This document shows positions 1-6,738 of a stretch of 9,256 nucleotides of DNA, in pieces (within the stretch, counting starts at the first letter, position 1; the number at the start of each line of letters is the position of its first letter). A model generated the notes under the pieces. The model was given only the letters and a program-made list of their open reading frames with translations, was not told the origin of the DNA and made no database searches. The translations under genes were made by a program, and so were the position numbers. Source of the stretch: Bacillota bacterium. Lineage in GTDB: Bacteria > Bacillota > Clostridia > Acetivibrionales > DSM-1351. The stretch spans positions 1-9,256 of the forward strand of contig JAEYNI010000343.1 in NCBI GenBank assembly GCA_023412635.1, read 5' to 3'.

Positions 1-1712
1 GGCTTGAATTAATCAGGAAGCTTATAAACGAGAAACATCTGAGCTTCAAGGAAGCCAAGCAGATTGTAGCAAACTCTGCTATATTTACAACCCATACTCC
101 TGTTCCGGCAGGAAACGATACTTTCCCACTGTATATGATGGATAAGTATTTTGGTGATTTCTGGGGCCAGCTGGGCTTAAGCAGATATGATTTTCTTGAA
201 CTTGGCCTGAAAAAACCTGAGGATCAGAACTTCAACATGACAGTGCTGGCACTGACACTTGCTGGCAGAAAGAACGGCGTAAGCGAATTACACGGAGCTG
301 TTTCAAGAGACATTTTCGGTGATGTCTGGCCGGAGGTGCCACAGGATGACGTACCCATTACACATGTAACCAACGGTATTCATACCTTAACCTGGCTGTC
401 TCCGAAGATTAAGGAACTATACGACAAATATCTGCAACCGGATTGGAAGACCAGTATATACAGTAGTTCTACCTTTGAAGGAATTGACAATATTCCTGAT
501 GAAGAACTCTGGAGAACACATATTGAATTAAAGCACAAGCTTATAGGGTTTGTAAGAGACCGATTAAAGGTTCAGAAGCTTGCAAACGGTGAATCCATGG
601 AGGCAGTGAGACAGGTCGATACCTTCCTTGATCCGAATGCACTTACCATAGGCTTTGCCAGAAGGTTTGCCACTTATAAGAGAGCAAACCTCATATTCAG
701 AAATCTGGCCAGAATTCAGAATATTATTAATAATCCAGAAAAGCCATTACAGATAATTTTTGCCGGAAAAGCTCATCCGGCTGATGGCCCGGCTCATGAC
801 GTCATCAAAAACATCAACGATATTGCAAGACAGGAAGGGTTCCATGGAAAAGTAATTCTTCTTGAAAACTATAATATGACTGTTGCAAGAAATCTTGTAC
901 AGGGTGTGGACGTTTGGATGAACAATCCTAGAAGACCCCTTGAGGCTAGCGGTACCAGCGGTCAGAAGGTATGTATAAACGGTGTTATTAACTTCAGTAT
1001 ACTGGACGGTTGGTGGTGTGAAGGCTATAACGGTGATAACGGCTGGGTTATCGGTGACGAGACTGAATTTGACAATGAAAATTCCCAGGACAATATAGAC
1101 AGCGAATCCATCTATGATACTCTCGAGGAGAAAATAGTTCCTCTATTCTACAAGGTTAACCAACAGGGAATACCCGAGGAATGGATTCGCATTATGAAAA
1201 ACTCCATAAAGTCCCTAGCCTGGAATTACAGCACAGACAGGATGGTTAAGGAATACACTGAAAGAATGTACCTCCCTGCTATGGCCGGAGCTTCAAAGCT
1301 TTTGAATGACAATTGCAATCCTGCAAGAAATCTCAGTTCCTTTGAAGAACATATGAAAAATAATTGGGCTCAGGTTCAGCTGATAGCAGAGAAAAACGTG
1401 CATGATCTGAAAGACTATAAATCCAGCTCCGGCCAGGAGATATACCTGTCGGTCAATGTCCAGCTGGGTGCTATTGACCCTTCAAATGTAGAAGTAGAAG
1501 TGTATTACGGAACTTATGAAAACGGTAAAATAACCAATGCACAGGCCTTTGTCATGAACTGTGTGGAAAAGCTGGGAGACAGCCTTTACAGATATGCATT
1601 AACCCTTAAAATAGAAGATGGCGGTGAGTATGCATACACCTTCAGAGCAACTCCGAAACACCCTGATCTTATTAACAGGTTTGATATGGGACTCATAAGG
1701 TGGGTAATGTAA
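1..1712 (+). CDS. glgP: Alpha-glucan (glycogen/maltodextrin) phosphorylase, 5'-truncated by the window edge
   Basis: This enzyme releases glucose-1-phosphate from the non-reducing ends of glycogen or maltodextrin by PLP-dependent phosphorolysis in the cytoplasm (GT35). The reading frame is open from base 3 with no start, so the gene begins outside the window. About 569 residues are visible; relatives of the TIGR02094 type run to roughly 850, so about a third is missing at the N-terminus. Seen directly: THTPVPAGND near the left edge, VTNGIHTLTW, GFARRFATYKRA, FAGKAHPADG, and the block EASGTSGQKVCINGV. By alignment with classical phosphorylases the lysine of GQK (bases 966-968) should be the PLP-binding residue. 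The following block (about 971-1060), rich in Trp and Gly, is typical of the non-animal subfamily. The C-terminal 110 residues form a beta-rich tail, also usual in this subfamily. A strong terminator follows, so it ends its transcript. The family assignment is secure; the preferred substrate, glycogen or maltodextrin, cannot be told. Confidence 0.95.
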   Translation, partial: LELIRKLINEKHLSFKEAKQIVANSAIFTTHTPVPAGNDTFPLYMMDKYFGDFWGQLGLSRYDFLELGLKKPEDQNFNMTVLALTLAGRKNGVSELHGAVSRDIFGDVWPEVPQDDVPITHVTNGIHTLTWLSPKIKELYDKYLQPDWKTSIYSSSTFEGIDNIPDEELWRTHIELKHKLIGFVRDRLKVQKLANGESMEAVRQVDTFLDPNALTIGFARRFATYKRANLIFRNLARIQNIINNPEKPLQIIFAGKAHPADGPAHDVIKNINDIARQEGFHGKVILLENYNMTVARNLVQGVDVWMNNPRRPLEASGTSGQKVCINGVINFSILDGWWCEGYNGDNGWVIGDETEFDNENSQDNIDSESIYDTLEEKIVPLFYKVNQQGIPEEWIRIMKNSIKSLAWNYSTDRMVKEYTERMYLPAMAGASKLLNDNCNPARNLSSFEEHMKNNWAQVQLIAEKNVHDLKDYKSSSGQEIYLSVNVQLGAIDPSNVEVEVYYGTYENGKITNAQAFVMNCVEKLGDSLYRYALTLKIEDGGEYAYTFRATPKHPDLINRFDMGLIRWVM

Positions 1713-1780
1713 GTTTTTTGTATAAGTTATTTGTTAGGGCTATTTAGAATTCAAAAAGTTTAATAGTGAAATATTATGTC

Positions 1781-1806
1781 AGCCCGGTTAATACCGGGCT
1801 TTTTTC
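1781..1806 (+). terminator. Intrinsic terminator after the alpha-glucan phosphorylase
   Basis: A perfect 8-bp GC-rich stem (AGCCCGGT paired with ACCGGGCT) with a TAAT loop is followed directly by a run of six T interrupted by one C. It lies 69 bases after the phosphorylase stop codon, on the same strand, and separates that gene from the methyltransferase promoter about 50 bases further on. Confidence 0.93.
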
Positions 1807-1856
1807 TGTTAGGATGCCACATGGTACCGACAAGAAAGCACCTTATTTTTACATTA

Positions 1857-1885
1857 TTGACATATAAGTTATTATTGTATACAAT
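1857..1885 (+). promoter_or_regulatory. Sigma-A type promoter of the O-methyltransferase gene
   Basis: TTGACA (1857-1862) and TACAAT (1880-1885) are separated by exactly 17 bases, a perfect -35 and a one-mismatch -10. The predicted transcription start is near 1892, leaving a leader of about 70 bases before the TTG start. The -10 is part of a palindrome, described separately. Confidence 0.85.
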
Positions 1886-1897
1886 TATACATGTATA
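1874..1897. promoter_or_regulatory. Two abutting 12-bp palindromes, candidate operator over -10 and transcription start
   Basis: ATTGTATACAAT (1874-1885) and TATACATGTATA (1886-1897) are each perfect palindromes and directly adjoin. A third symmetry, GTATA-N4-TATAC (1877-1890), bridges them. The first covers the -10 hexamer and the second covers the predicted transcription start, where a bound repressor would block RNA polymerase. Alternating AT sequence makes short palindromes easier by chance, so a role as an operator is an inference; the cognate regulator is not in the window. Confidence 0.5.
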
Positions 1898-1944
1898 TTA
1901 CGTATTTACAAATTTCATCCACAAATTAAATTTATCAATTATCT

Positions 1945-1952
1945 AGAAGGGG
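1945..1952 (+). promoter_or_regulatory. Ribosome binding site that sets the TTG start of the methyltransferase
   Basis: AGAAGGGG lies 8 bases before the TTG at 1961. The alternative in-frame GTG at 1952 overlaps this Shine-Dalgarno sequence and has no other one upstream, so TTG is the better start. Confidence 0.8.
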
Positions 1953-1960
1953 TGTTTATT

Positions 1961-2551
1961 TTGTTTAACTCTATTCCTGAGCAAATTATTAATCGAATGA
2001 AGTACCTGGAGCAAATTGACAGACAAGATAGAATTGACGGTACTCCCAGGCTGGAAAGGCTTAGGCAGATTCCCGAAGAAACCGGGAAATTCTTAGCCTT
2101 GCTGCTCTCCGTCTCACCTCCCGGACAAGTTATCGAAATAGGTACAAGTGCCGGCTATTCAACACTCTGGCTTGCACTAGCCTGCATGGAAACAGGCAGA
2201 AAAATTACTACCTTTGAGATTTTGGAGGATAAGGCTTCTATTGCAGGGGAAACTTTTGAAGCAGGAGCTGTTACTGATGTAGTCGAGCTTATTAACGGAG
2301 ATGCCAGAGAGCGCCTGGATAACTATAAGGACATTGCTTTCTGCTTCCTCGATGCTGAAAAAGAGGTATATATGGATTGTTATGAAAAGGTAATACCAAA
2401 AATGGTCAAGGGCGGTATATTTGTCGCTGATAATGCAATCAACCATTTAGAAACCCTTAAGCCTTTTATTGACATGGCTTTACATGATGATAGAGTTGAT
2501 GCAATGGTAGTACCCATCGGAAAAGGCGAGCTTGTCTGCAGAAAAAAGTAA
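1961..2551 (+). CDS. SAM-dependent O-methyltransferase (family 3, YrrM/COG4122-like)
   Basis: The product (196 residues from TTG) should transfer a methyl group from S-adenosylmethionine to a hydroxyl of a small molecule in the cytoplasm. Seen directly: the glycine-rich SAM loop VIEIGTSAGYST (residues 57-68), an acidic residue ending strand 2 (E86) that usually contacts the SAM ribose, GDA (113-115), FLDAEKEVY (129-137) and FVADNAI (154-160). D131, D157 and N158 sit where catechol and caffeoyl-CoA methyltransferases bind their divalent metal. Its length is close to the usual 200-220. It stands alone behind its own promoter and converges on the secreted-protein gene. Some relatives (YrrM/TrmR) modify tRNA wobble uridine, so an RNA substrate is also possible. 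The fold is clear; the substrate is not. Confidence 0.88.
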   Translation: MFNSIPEQIINRMKYLEQIDRQDRIDGTPRLERLRQIPEETGKFLALLLSVSPPGQVIEIGTSAGYSTLWLALACMETGRKITTFEILEDKASIAGETFEAGAVTDVVELINGDARERLDNYKDIAFCFLDAEKEVYMDCYEKVIPKMVKGGIFVADNAINHLETLKPFIDMALHDDRVDAMVVPIGKGELVCRKK

Positions 2552-2555
2552 TTAA

Positions 2556-2618
2556 AAGGTAACTAAATTAATTGATAAAGGCTACTTTAGTATGTGATAC
2601 AATTAATATAGTTACCTT
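2556..2618 (-). terminator. Long inverted repeat at the convergent junction, probable terminator for the secreted-protein gene
   Basis: The 19-base arms 2556-2574 and 2600-2618 are complementary at 18 of 19 positions. The 25-base loop can itself form a 5-bp hairpin (TAAAG/CTTTA, 2576-2589) that contains the minus-strand stop codon. Read on the minus strand, the stem is followed by TTTT and, shortly after, a run of six T, which fits a terminator. Read on the plus strand, only a weak T-rich tail follows, so termination of the methyltransferase transcript is less certain. Confidence 0.6.
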
Positions 2619-3450
2619 CTCCTGATTCTACCAATAAAAGCTTTCTATCTTTATCGATCTGATATGTATGGTAATAGTAAGAGACAGCTTCTTCTGTTTC
2701 TACCTGTATATTTATATGAACCAAGTTATTACTTCGTTTTAGGAAGCTATATGTTACCTTGTTATCTTTTTTTGAAAACTCCCTATTCAGATTTTTGATT
2801 ACAGTAGAAGCGTTGGCATACGTATCGAAGTAATTTCGTGTAATAGCTTTTGCATTATATTCGTGAAAGCCTTTCGAATCCGCATAGAAATAATATTTTT
2901 TCCATGTATGCCCTACAGTAAAACCATCGCTTTTATATTTAATCATGTCATATGATGAACAAATAACAGTAAAGGAATTACTTTTCCCAAATATGGCTGC
3001 TCCCGGAGCTCTAAAGCTTTCAATACATTTTCCTTTTGAGACACTCAGCAGAATAGTCTGGGTGCTGGTGGGATAGGATAAGTCATAGCGAAAATAGGTT
3101 TTTCCGCCAAGTTTAATACTACCGAAGGTATTAGGCAAAATGTATTGTTCTTCTGCCACCTTGCTGACCTTTCCACCGCTGCCGTACCATATGTCCACAC
3201 AGAAATCAAATTGATATTCATTTTTTAAGGTTTTTTCAGTGAAAATAAAAAAGTACCCGCTGGACCCGCTGGTATCAAAGCTGCCTGATACCGTTTCAAC
3301 ATTGTAATCCTTGTATTTGCTTCCCTGCTTTAAAATGATATTTAACAGGTCTTTCGAAGAACTCTGGGATTCCTTAGCCTGACTGGTAAAGCAGAACGAT
3401 AGTATAACCAACATACACAGCAACAAAGAAACCTGACGCATTCTTTTCAT
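2587..3450 (-). CDS. Unrecognised secreted protein with an N-terminal signal peptide
   Basis: I do not recognise the family. The 287-residue product opens with a basic stretch (MKRMRQ), a hydrophobic core (residues 7-22) and SQA at 23-25 followed by KES, a good type I signal peptidase site. Cys20 lacks a proper lipobox (Phe at -1), so a lipoprotein is unlikely. The mature part is rich in Tyr, Ser and Lys, looks beta-rich, and has no further membrane segment or sorting motif, so it is probably released or loosely held at the cell surface. Repeated aromatic strand-like segments (YFFIFTEKTL, YYFYADSKGFHEY, YYYHTYQIDKDRKLLLVE) recall periplasmic lipoprotein-carrier or YcdB-like beta folds, but this is only an impression. 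The start is ATG at 3450 with GAAGGG about 11 bases upstream. It has its own promoter and ends in a hairpin shared with the convergent methyltransferase. Confidence 0.75.
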   Translation of the reverse strand: MKRMRQVSLLLCMLVILSFCFTSQAKESQSSSKDLLNIILKQGSKYKDYNVETVSGSFDTSGSSGYFFIFTEKTLKNEYQFDFCVDIWYGSGGKVSKVAEEQYILPNTFGSIKLGGKTYFRYDLSYPTSTQTILLSVSKGKCIESFRAPGAAIFGKSNSFTVICSSYDMIKYKSDGFTVGHTWKKYYFYADSKGFHEYNAKAITRNYFDTYANASTVIKNLNREFSKKDNKVTYSFLKRSNNLVHINIQVETEEAVSYYYHTYQIDKDRKLLLVESGEGNYINCITY

Positions 3451-3512
3451 CTTTATAATAACCCTTCATAGTTTTTCTTGTAGTTAAAATCTGGTAAACA
3501 AAATATATTTTT

Positions 3513-3540
3513 ATTATATAATATGATGCTACCAAGTCAA
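3513..3540 (-). promoter_or_regulatory. Sigma-A type promoter of the secreted-protein gene
   Basis: On the minus strand TTGACT (3540-3535) and TATAAT (3518-3513) are 16 bases apart. This predicts a start of transcription near 3506 and a leader of about 55 bases before the ATG at 3450. The surrounding DNA is very AT-rich, so the hexamers carry less weight than they would elsewhere. Confidence 0.65.
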
Positions 3541-3610
3541 TACCGTCAGGCTATTGTGTAAATATCAATTTATCAGTCAATTGTGAAAATAAATTTTTTT
3601 GCCTTATTAG

Positions 3611-3645
3611 ATATCTGATGTTACATATCTGATGTTCATATCTTA
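3611..3645. repeat. Short tandem direct repeat, ATATCTGATGTT
   Basis: ATATCTGATGTT occurs at 3611-3622 and again at 3625-3636, followed by a partial third copy ATATCTTA at 3638-3645, with periods of 14 and 13 bases. It lies between the stop of the activase gene and the promoter of the secreted-protein gene, about 70 bases upstream of that promoter's -35. The rest of the 226-base gap is AT-rich, with no clear intrinsic terminator for the activase operon. Confidence 0.6.
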
Positions 3646-3676
3646 TAATGGTATCTCTTTTAAGGATATTGCTTTA

Positions 3677-4645
3677 TCAAGCTGTGCCACTCCACTTGCC
3701 GCATTTGTCTCCCCAACAGGCTACCGGATCATTGTTAAGAGTTATCTGAACAATTTCACAGCAGTTGGAACAGCCGGTGCATTCCTTACTTTCAGTAGAA
3801 TAGGATCCATGAAGTTTATCAAAACCTCTGAAATGCGTCTTTCCTGAATTGGCTTCGACATTTTCTCTTGCAAGCAGAGAAACCCCGTAAGCACCCATAA
3901 CATCAAAATGCTCGGGTATTATTATTTCAACTCCCAACGCTCTTTCAAAGGCCTTCACAATGCCTATATTTGCTGCAACTCCGCCCTGGAATACTATGGG
4001 GGAATCCAGCCGCTTCCCTTTTGCCAGATTGGCAAGGTAATTTCTTACCAACGCTTCACATAAACCGCATATTATATCTTCTCTTGAATGACCCATCTGC
4101 TGTTTATGTATCATGTCACTTTCGGCAAAAACAGCACACCTTCCGGCAATTCTTACAGGATTTTTGGATTTAAGAGCACAGGACCCGAAATCTTCAATAG
4201 GAATACCGATTCTCGAGGCCTGCCTGTCCAGAAATGAACCGGTGCCTGCAGCACAAACAGTATTCATTGCAAAATCATGGACCACTTTATTGTTTAATAA
4301 AATAATTTTAGAGTCCTGTCCTCCAATTTCTATAATTGTTCTTACGTCGGGTATGGTTTTTTGAGAAGCTACAGCATGTGCCGTAATTTCATTTTTGACA
4401 ACATCGGCACCTGCAATTGCTGCCGCAAGCTGTCTGCCGCTTCCTGTGGTCCCAACACCGGCTATCTCTATATTCTGTCCTATTCGCTTTTCAATGTCTT
4501 TCAAGCCCTTTTTGATGGATTCTATAGGTTGTCCTTCAGTACGGATATACTGCTTGTCAAGAACCTTATCCTCCCCATCAATCAAAGTGATGTTTGTACT
4601 TACGGAACCCACATCAATACCCATATAACATTTTATTCTGCTCAT
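3677..4645 (-). CDS. Acyl-CoA dehydratase activase, HgdC-type ASKHA ATPase with Cys-rich tail
   Basis: A 322-residue BadF/BadG/BcrA/BcrD-type ATPase (COG1924). Family members are [4Fe-4S] homodimers that use ATP hydrolysis to push one low-potential electron into a 2-hydroxyacyl-CoA dehydratase or related Fe-S partner. Seen directly: phosphate-1 loop MGIDVGSVST (8-17), GVGTTGSGR (63-71), phosphate-2 region EIGGQDSK (106-113), C131 in VCAAGTGSFLD, C170 in GRCAVFAESD, and the adenosine-type motif FQGGVAAN near 228. C131 and C170 are 39 apart, like the two cluster ligands of Acidaminococcus HgdC (Cys127/Cys166). Unlike classical HgdC (about 260 residues), it has a tail with Cys at 289, 292, 295, 296, 310 and 315, which could hold a second Fe-S centre. 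ATG at 4645 is chosen because GGGAAG lies 9 bases upstream. It overlaps the preceding gene by 32 bp and is the last gene of the operon. Confidence 0.9.
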   Translation of the reverse strand: MSRIKCYMGIDVGSVSTNITLIDGEDKVLDKQYIRTEGQPIESIKKGLKDIEKRIGQNIEIAGVGTTGSGRQLAAAIAGADVVKNEITAHAVASQKTIPDVRTIIEIGGQDSKIILLNNKVVHDFAMNTVCAAGTGSFLDRQASRIGIPIEDFGSCALKSKNPVRIAGRCAVFAESDMIHKQQMGHSREDIICGLCEALVRNYLANLAKGKRLDSPIVFQGGVAANIGIVKAFERALGVEIIIPEHFDVMGAYGVSLLARENVEANSGKTHFRGFDKLHGSYSTESKECTGCSNCCEIVQITLNNDPVACWGDKCGKWSGTA

Positions 4646-5729
4646 TCAAGTGTTCTTCCCTTCTCTTTCTGATTAAGTCAACGAATGCTTCAACCCTTGT
4701 ATTAAATCCTGCTTCTCCCGTCATTTCATCTCTGATTATGGTCATCACCGGTATCTGATGATTTTCTTCAACAGCGGGAAGGATTGCCTGGGATACTATT
4801 TCTGGCATACAGCCCAGAGGATAAAGATGGATGACGCCATCGTATCCATCTTTTGCGTAAACAACAGTATTTCCTATGGTGTGATGGGCGTGCCCACCTA
4901 CCATGCTTTTCAAATATACCTTTGATGCTCTTACATCCTCCCCCTCTATGGGCAGATGAAGAGCTTTTTTAAGCATGTCGTCAATTATCCAGCCACTGAC
5001 GGTTACTTGTCTGTCAACCTCGACTCCCATATTGCCCAACATTCTTTCTATGGAGAAATTGGCGTAGGGCTCTATTGTTGTGTAGATTTCACCTACTATT
5101 CCGACTTTCAAGGGCATGGCCCTCTCATTCACAGGAAGCTTTTTCAGTTTCCTTTCGGTATCTTTAAGGAATTTAAGAATTTCCTTTGAACCCTTGCAGT
5201 TCAGCACCTCAGTCTGAAAGCTGCGGTAAAGTCTGTCAACGCTGCCAGGTTCCATCTGTCTGGCTCTTTTTATCCGGGCCAAGCTTTCAATATTATCAAG
5301 CAGCACTGCTACATTTTTGGCAGCGTTCACAACCTTGGCAACATTGAAAATATTTGTGGTACCGCTGACTTTTTTTATTCTGGCGGAAAGCTCTTTAAAG
5401 CCCTGTTCGGGTACTTCCAAGGTTATGATATCCATTTTAATACCTATTTCAGCCGCAGTCTTTTTCAGCATTTCACCGAAATAGCCAAGCTTGCAGGGCC
5501 CGCACCCCCCTGTTATCAGCATTGTATCGGCGCCAAGTTCGTGGGCCTGAAGCATATTGCCTACAAAAAGCTTAAAGGGCAGACAATGTGCTTCAGCTGT
5601 GTATTTTGCTCCCATCTCCAGAGTCTTATTCGTATTAAACGGAGGTACAATATATTCCGAGCCAAAATCATCTAAAAAGGATTTAGCAGTAATATAAGTA
5701 TTACCTATATGAGGAAATGTTATTTTCAA
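4614..5729 (-). CDS. COG3581-like activase-associated Fe-S protein (HgdA/B-fold relative)
   Basis: The 371-residue product belongs to the uncharacterised group often labelled CoA-protein activase or acyl-CoA dehydratase activase-related. Relatives occur either as a separate gene or fused to the activase in very large proteins. Seen directly: KITFPHIGNTYI at the start, HCLPFK with C49, GGCGPCKLGYFGE with C76 and C79, GGHAHHTIGN (278-287), PLGCMPE with C307, and the C-terminal motif EAGFNTRVEAFVDLI. The cysteines are plausible ligands of an Fe-S cluster. The chosen start is TTG at 5729, because AGGAGGGG ends 5 bases before it and relatives begin with MKITFPH; an upstream in-frame TTG at 5747 has no such site. 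It starts inside the preceding gene (29-bp overlap) and its TGA lies inside the activase gene, suggesting translational coupling. Family membership is firm; substrate and reaction are unknown. Confidence 0.85.
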   Translation of the reverse strand: MKITFPHIGNTYITAKSFLDDFGSEYIVPPFNTNKTLEMGAKYTAEAHCLPFKLFVGNMLQAHELGADTMLITGGCGPCKLGYFGEMLKKTAAEIGIKMDIITLEVPEQGFKELSARIKKVSGTTNIFNVAKVVNAAKNVAVLLDNIESLARIKRARQMEPGSVDRLYRSFQTEVLNCKGSKEILKFLKDTERKLKKLPVNERAMPLKVGIVGEIYTTIEPYANFSIERMLGNMGVEVDRQVTVSGWIIDDMLKKALHLPIEGEDVRASKVYLKSMVGGHAHHTIGNTVVYAKDGYDGVIHLYPLGCMPEIVSQAILPAVEENHQIPVMTIIRDEMTGEAGFNTRVEAFVDLIRKRREEHLNEQNKMLYGY

Positions 5730-6699
5730 TGGTACCCCTCCTGACAATCATATCTACAAATGCTTCCAGCCTTGTACAAAACCCCGCTTCAGCAGAATGT
5801 TCATCCAGAACCAGTTTCATGAAGGGAATGTCACTTTCAGACCGCACTTTCTTTTCTACAAGTTCTATTACAAAGCTATCAACCCCGCAGCCGAAGGAAG
5901 TAATTGCTATAATACCGTCAATTCCGCTATTTTCTATGAGCTGGATAATCCCTCCATATGCACGAGTACCGTAATCCCAAAATAACATCTTGTGTAGTTC
6001 CTTGCATCTTTCCTTTGATTCCTGGTAATCCAGCATGTCAAGGGTTACAACTCCAATCCCATAGTCTCTTAGCTTACGGAGAAGTTCCATGTTGATAAAA
6101 CTGTCATAAACCGTGTAACAATGTCCCAATACTGCAACAGTTATGTTGTTACTGCGTTTCTGAATAACTCTCAAGGGCATGGTACCTATCTCCTGTTTGA
6201 ATTCATCGGACATCACCCCTGATTTTATTACCTGCCTCTCATTTTTGTATGCTTTCAAAGCATGTTCATATGCAGTTTTTATTTTTTGCTTATCATCTGT
6301 TATAAATTCACCTGTATATTGAGCAGCCAACCATGAATTTTTATCTGATTTCCGCAAATTAATTTCGGTATCAATGATTCTTGGCATTATCTTTATAGAA
6401 TTCCTTACCATATCCTGTATTCCGGCTACCTCCGGACAAATATATTGCTTTCTTGAAATACTTGTAAAACGGGGCAGAAATATAAAGTCGGCTTTTCCAA
6501 GCAAATTTATCACATGCCCGTAATATACCTTAATGGGAAGACAAGCCTCTGATACGCAATTATTAGCGCCTTCCATTATTATATTTTTATTTGTTTTATC
6601 AGAAATTACTATTTCAGCACCCAATTCGGAAAAAAAGTTTTCCCAAAGGGTAGAAAATTTATAGTAATATAAACCTCTCGGTATTCCTACTTTGACCAT
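5701..6699 (-). CDS. DUF2229/COG3580-like activase-related protein (HgdA/B-fold relative)
   Basis: A 332-residue product and first gene of the three-gene operon. It opens with MVKVGIPRGLYYYKFSTLW, the usual start of the DUF2229 domain that in many anaerobes is fused behind the activase domains. Seen directly: NNCVSEACLPIK with C48 and C53, YICPEVAG with C88, a Rossmann-like block starting VAVLGHCYTVYD, SFGCGVDSF with C271, and EAGFCTRLEAFVDMI with C308. CLPxK, GAD, GC and EAGFxTRxEAFVDxI also occur in the same order in the next gene, so the two look like distant paralogues. ATG at 6699 is chosen because GGAGG lies 5 bases upstream. The frame is open 20 codons further back, but that stretch contains this ribosome binding site and reads as leader. 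Its likely role, by analogy with the two subunits of 2-hydroxyacyl-CoA dehydratase, is one half of an Fe-S enzyme served by the activase. No substrate can be named. Confidence 0.85.
   Translation of the reverse strand: MVKVGIPRGLYYYKFSTLWENFFSELGAEIVISDKTNKNIIMEGANNCVSEACLPIKVYYGHVINLLGKADFIFLPRFTSISRKQYICPEVAGIQDMVRNSIKIMPRIIDTEINLRKSDKNSWLAAQYTGEFITDDKQKIKTAYEHALKAYKNERQVIKSGVMSDEFKQEIGTMPLRVIQKRSNNITVAVLGHCYTVYDSFINMELLRKLRDYGIGVVTLDMLDYQESKERCKELHKMLFWDYGTRAYGGIIQLIENSGIDGIIAITSFGCGVDSFVIELVEKKVRSESDIPFMKLVLDEHSAEAGFCTRLEAFVDMIVRRGTIENNISSYR
5735..5742 (-). promoter_or_regulatory. Ribosome binding site that sets the TTG start of the COG3581-like gene
   Basis: AGGAGGGG on the minus strand sits 5 bases before TTG at 5729, within the end of the preceding gene. 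It is the strongest Shine-Dalgarno match in the operon and rules out the TTG at 5747, which lies upstream of it. Confidence 0.8.
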
Positions 6700-6738
6700 A
6701 AAAGCCTCCATAAAAAACTCATCACAAAAATAAATGGC

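Noticed and set aside
1..134. Phosphorylase gene starting at ATG 135
   Set aside because: The same frame is open to the window edge and encodes conserved phosphorylase sequence (THTPVPAGND), so the gene is only cut by the window, not truncated.
1952..1960. GTG at 1952 as start of the methyltransferase
   Set aside because: It overlaps the Shine-Dalgarno sequence that is ideally placed for the TTG at 1961 and has no ribosome binding site of its own.
2177..2446. Minus-strand open frame inside the methyltransferase
   Set aside because: Shadow of a well-supported plus-strand gene, with no start signal.
3611..3645. Tandem repeat as a CRISPR remnant
   Set aside because: The unit is only 12 bases, spacing is 1-2 bases rather than about 30, and no cas gene is nearby.
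3632..3847. Plus-strand open frame of 71 codons
   Set aside because: Most of it is antisense to the end of the activase gene and it has no ribosome binding site or recognisable product.
4361..4672. Plus-strand open frames opposite the activase gene
   Set aside because: They mirror the codon structure of a firmly identified minus-strand gene and encode no known motif.
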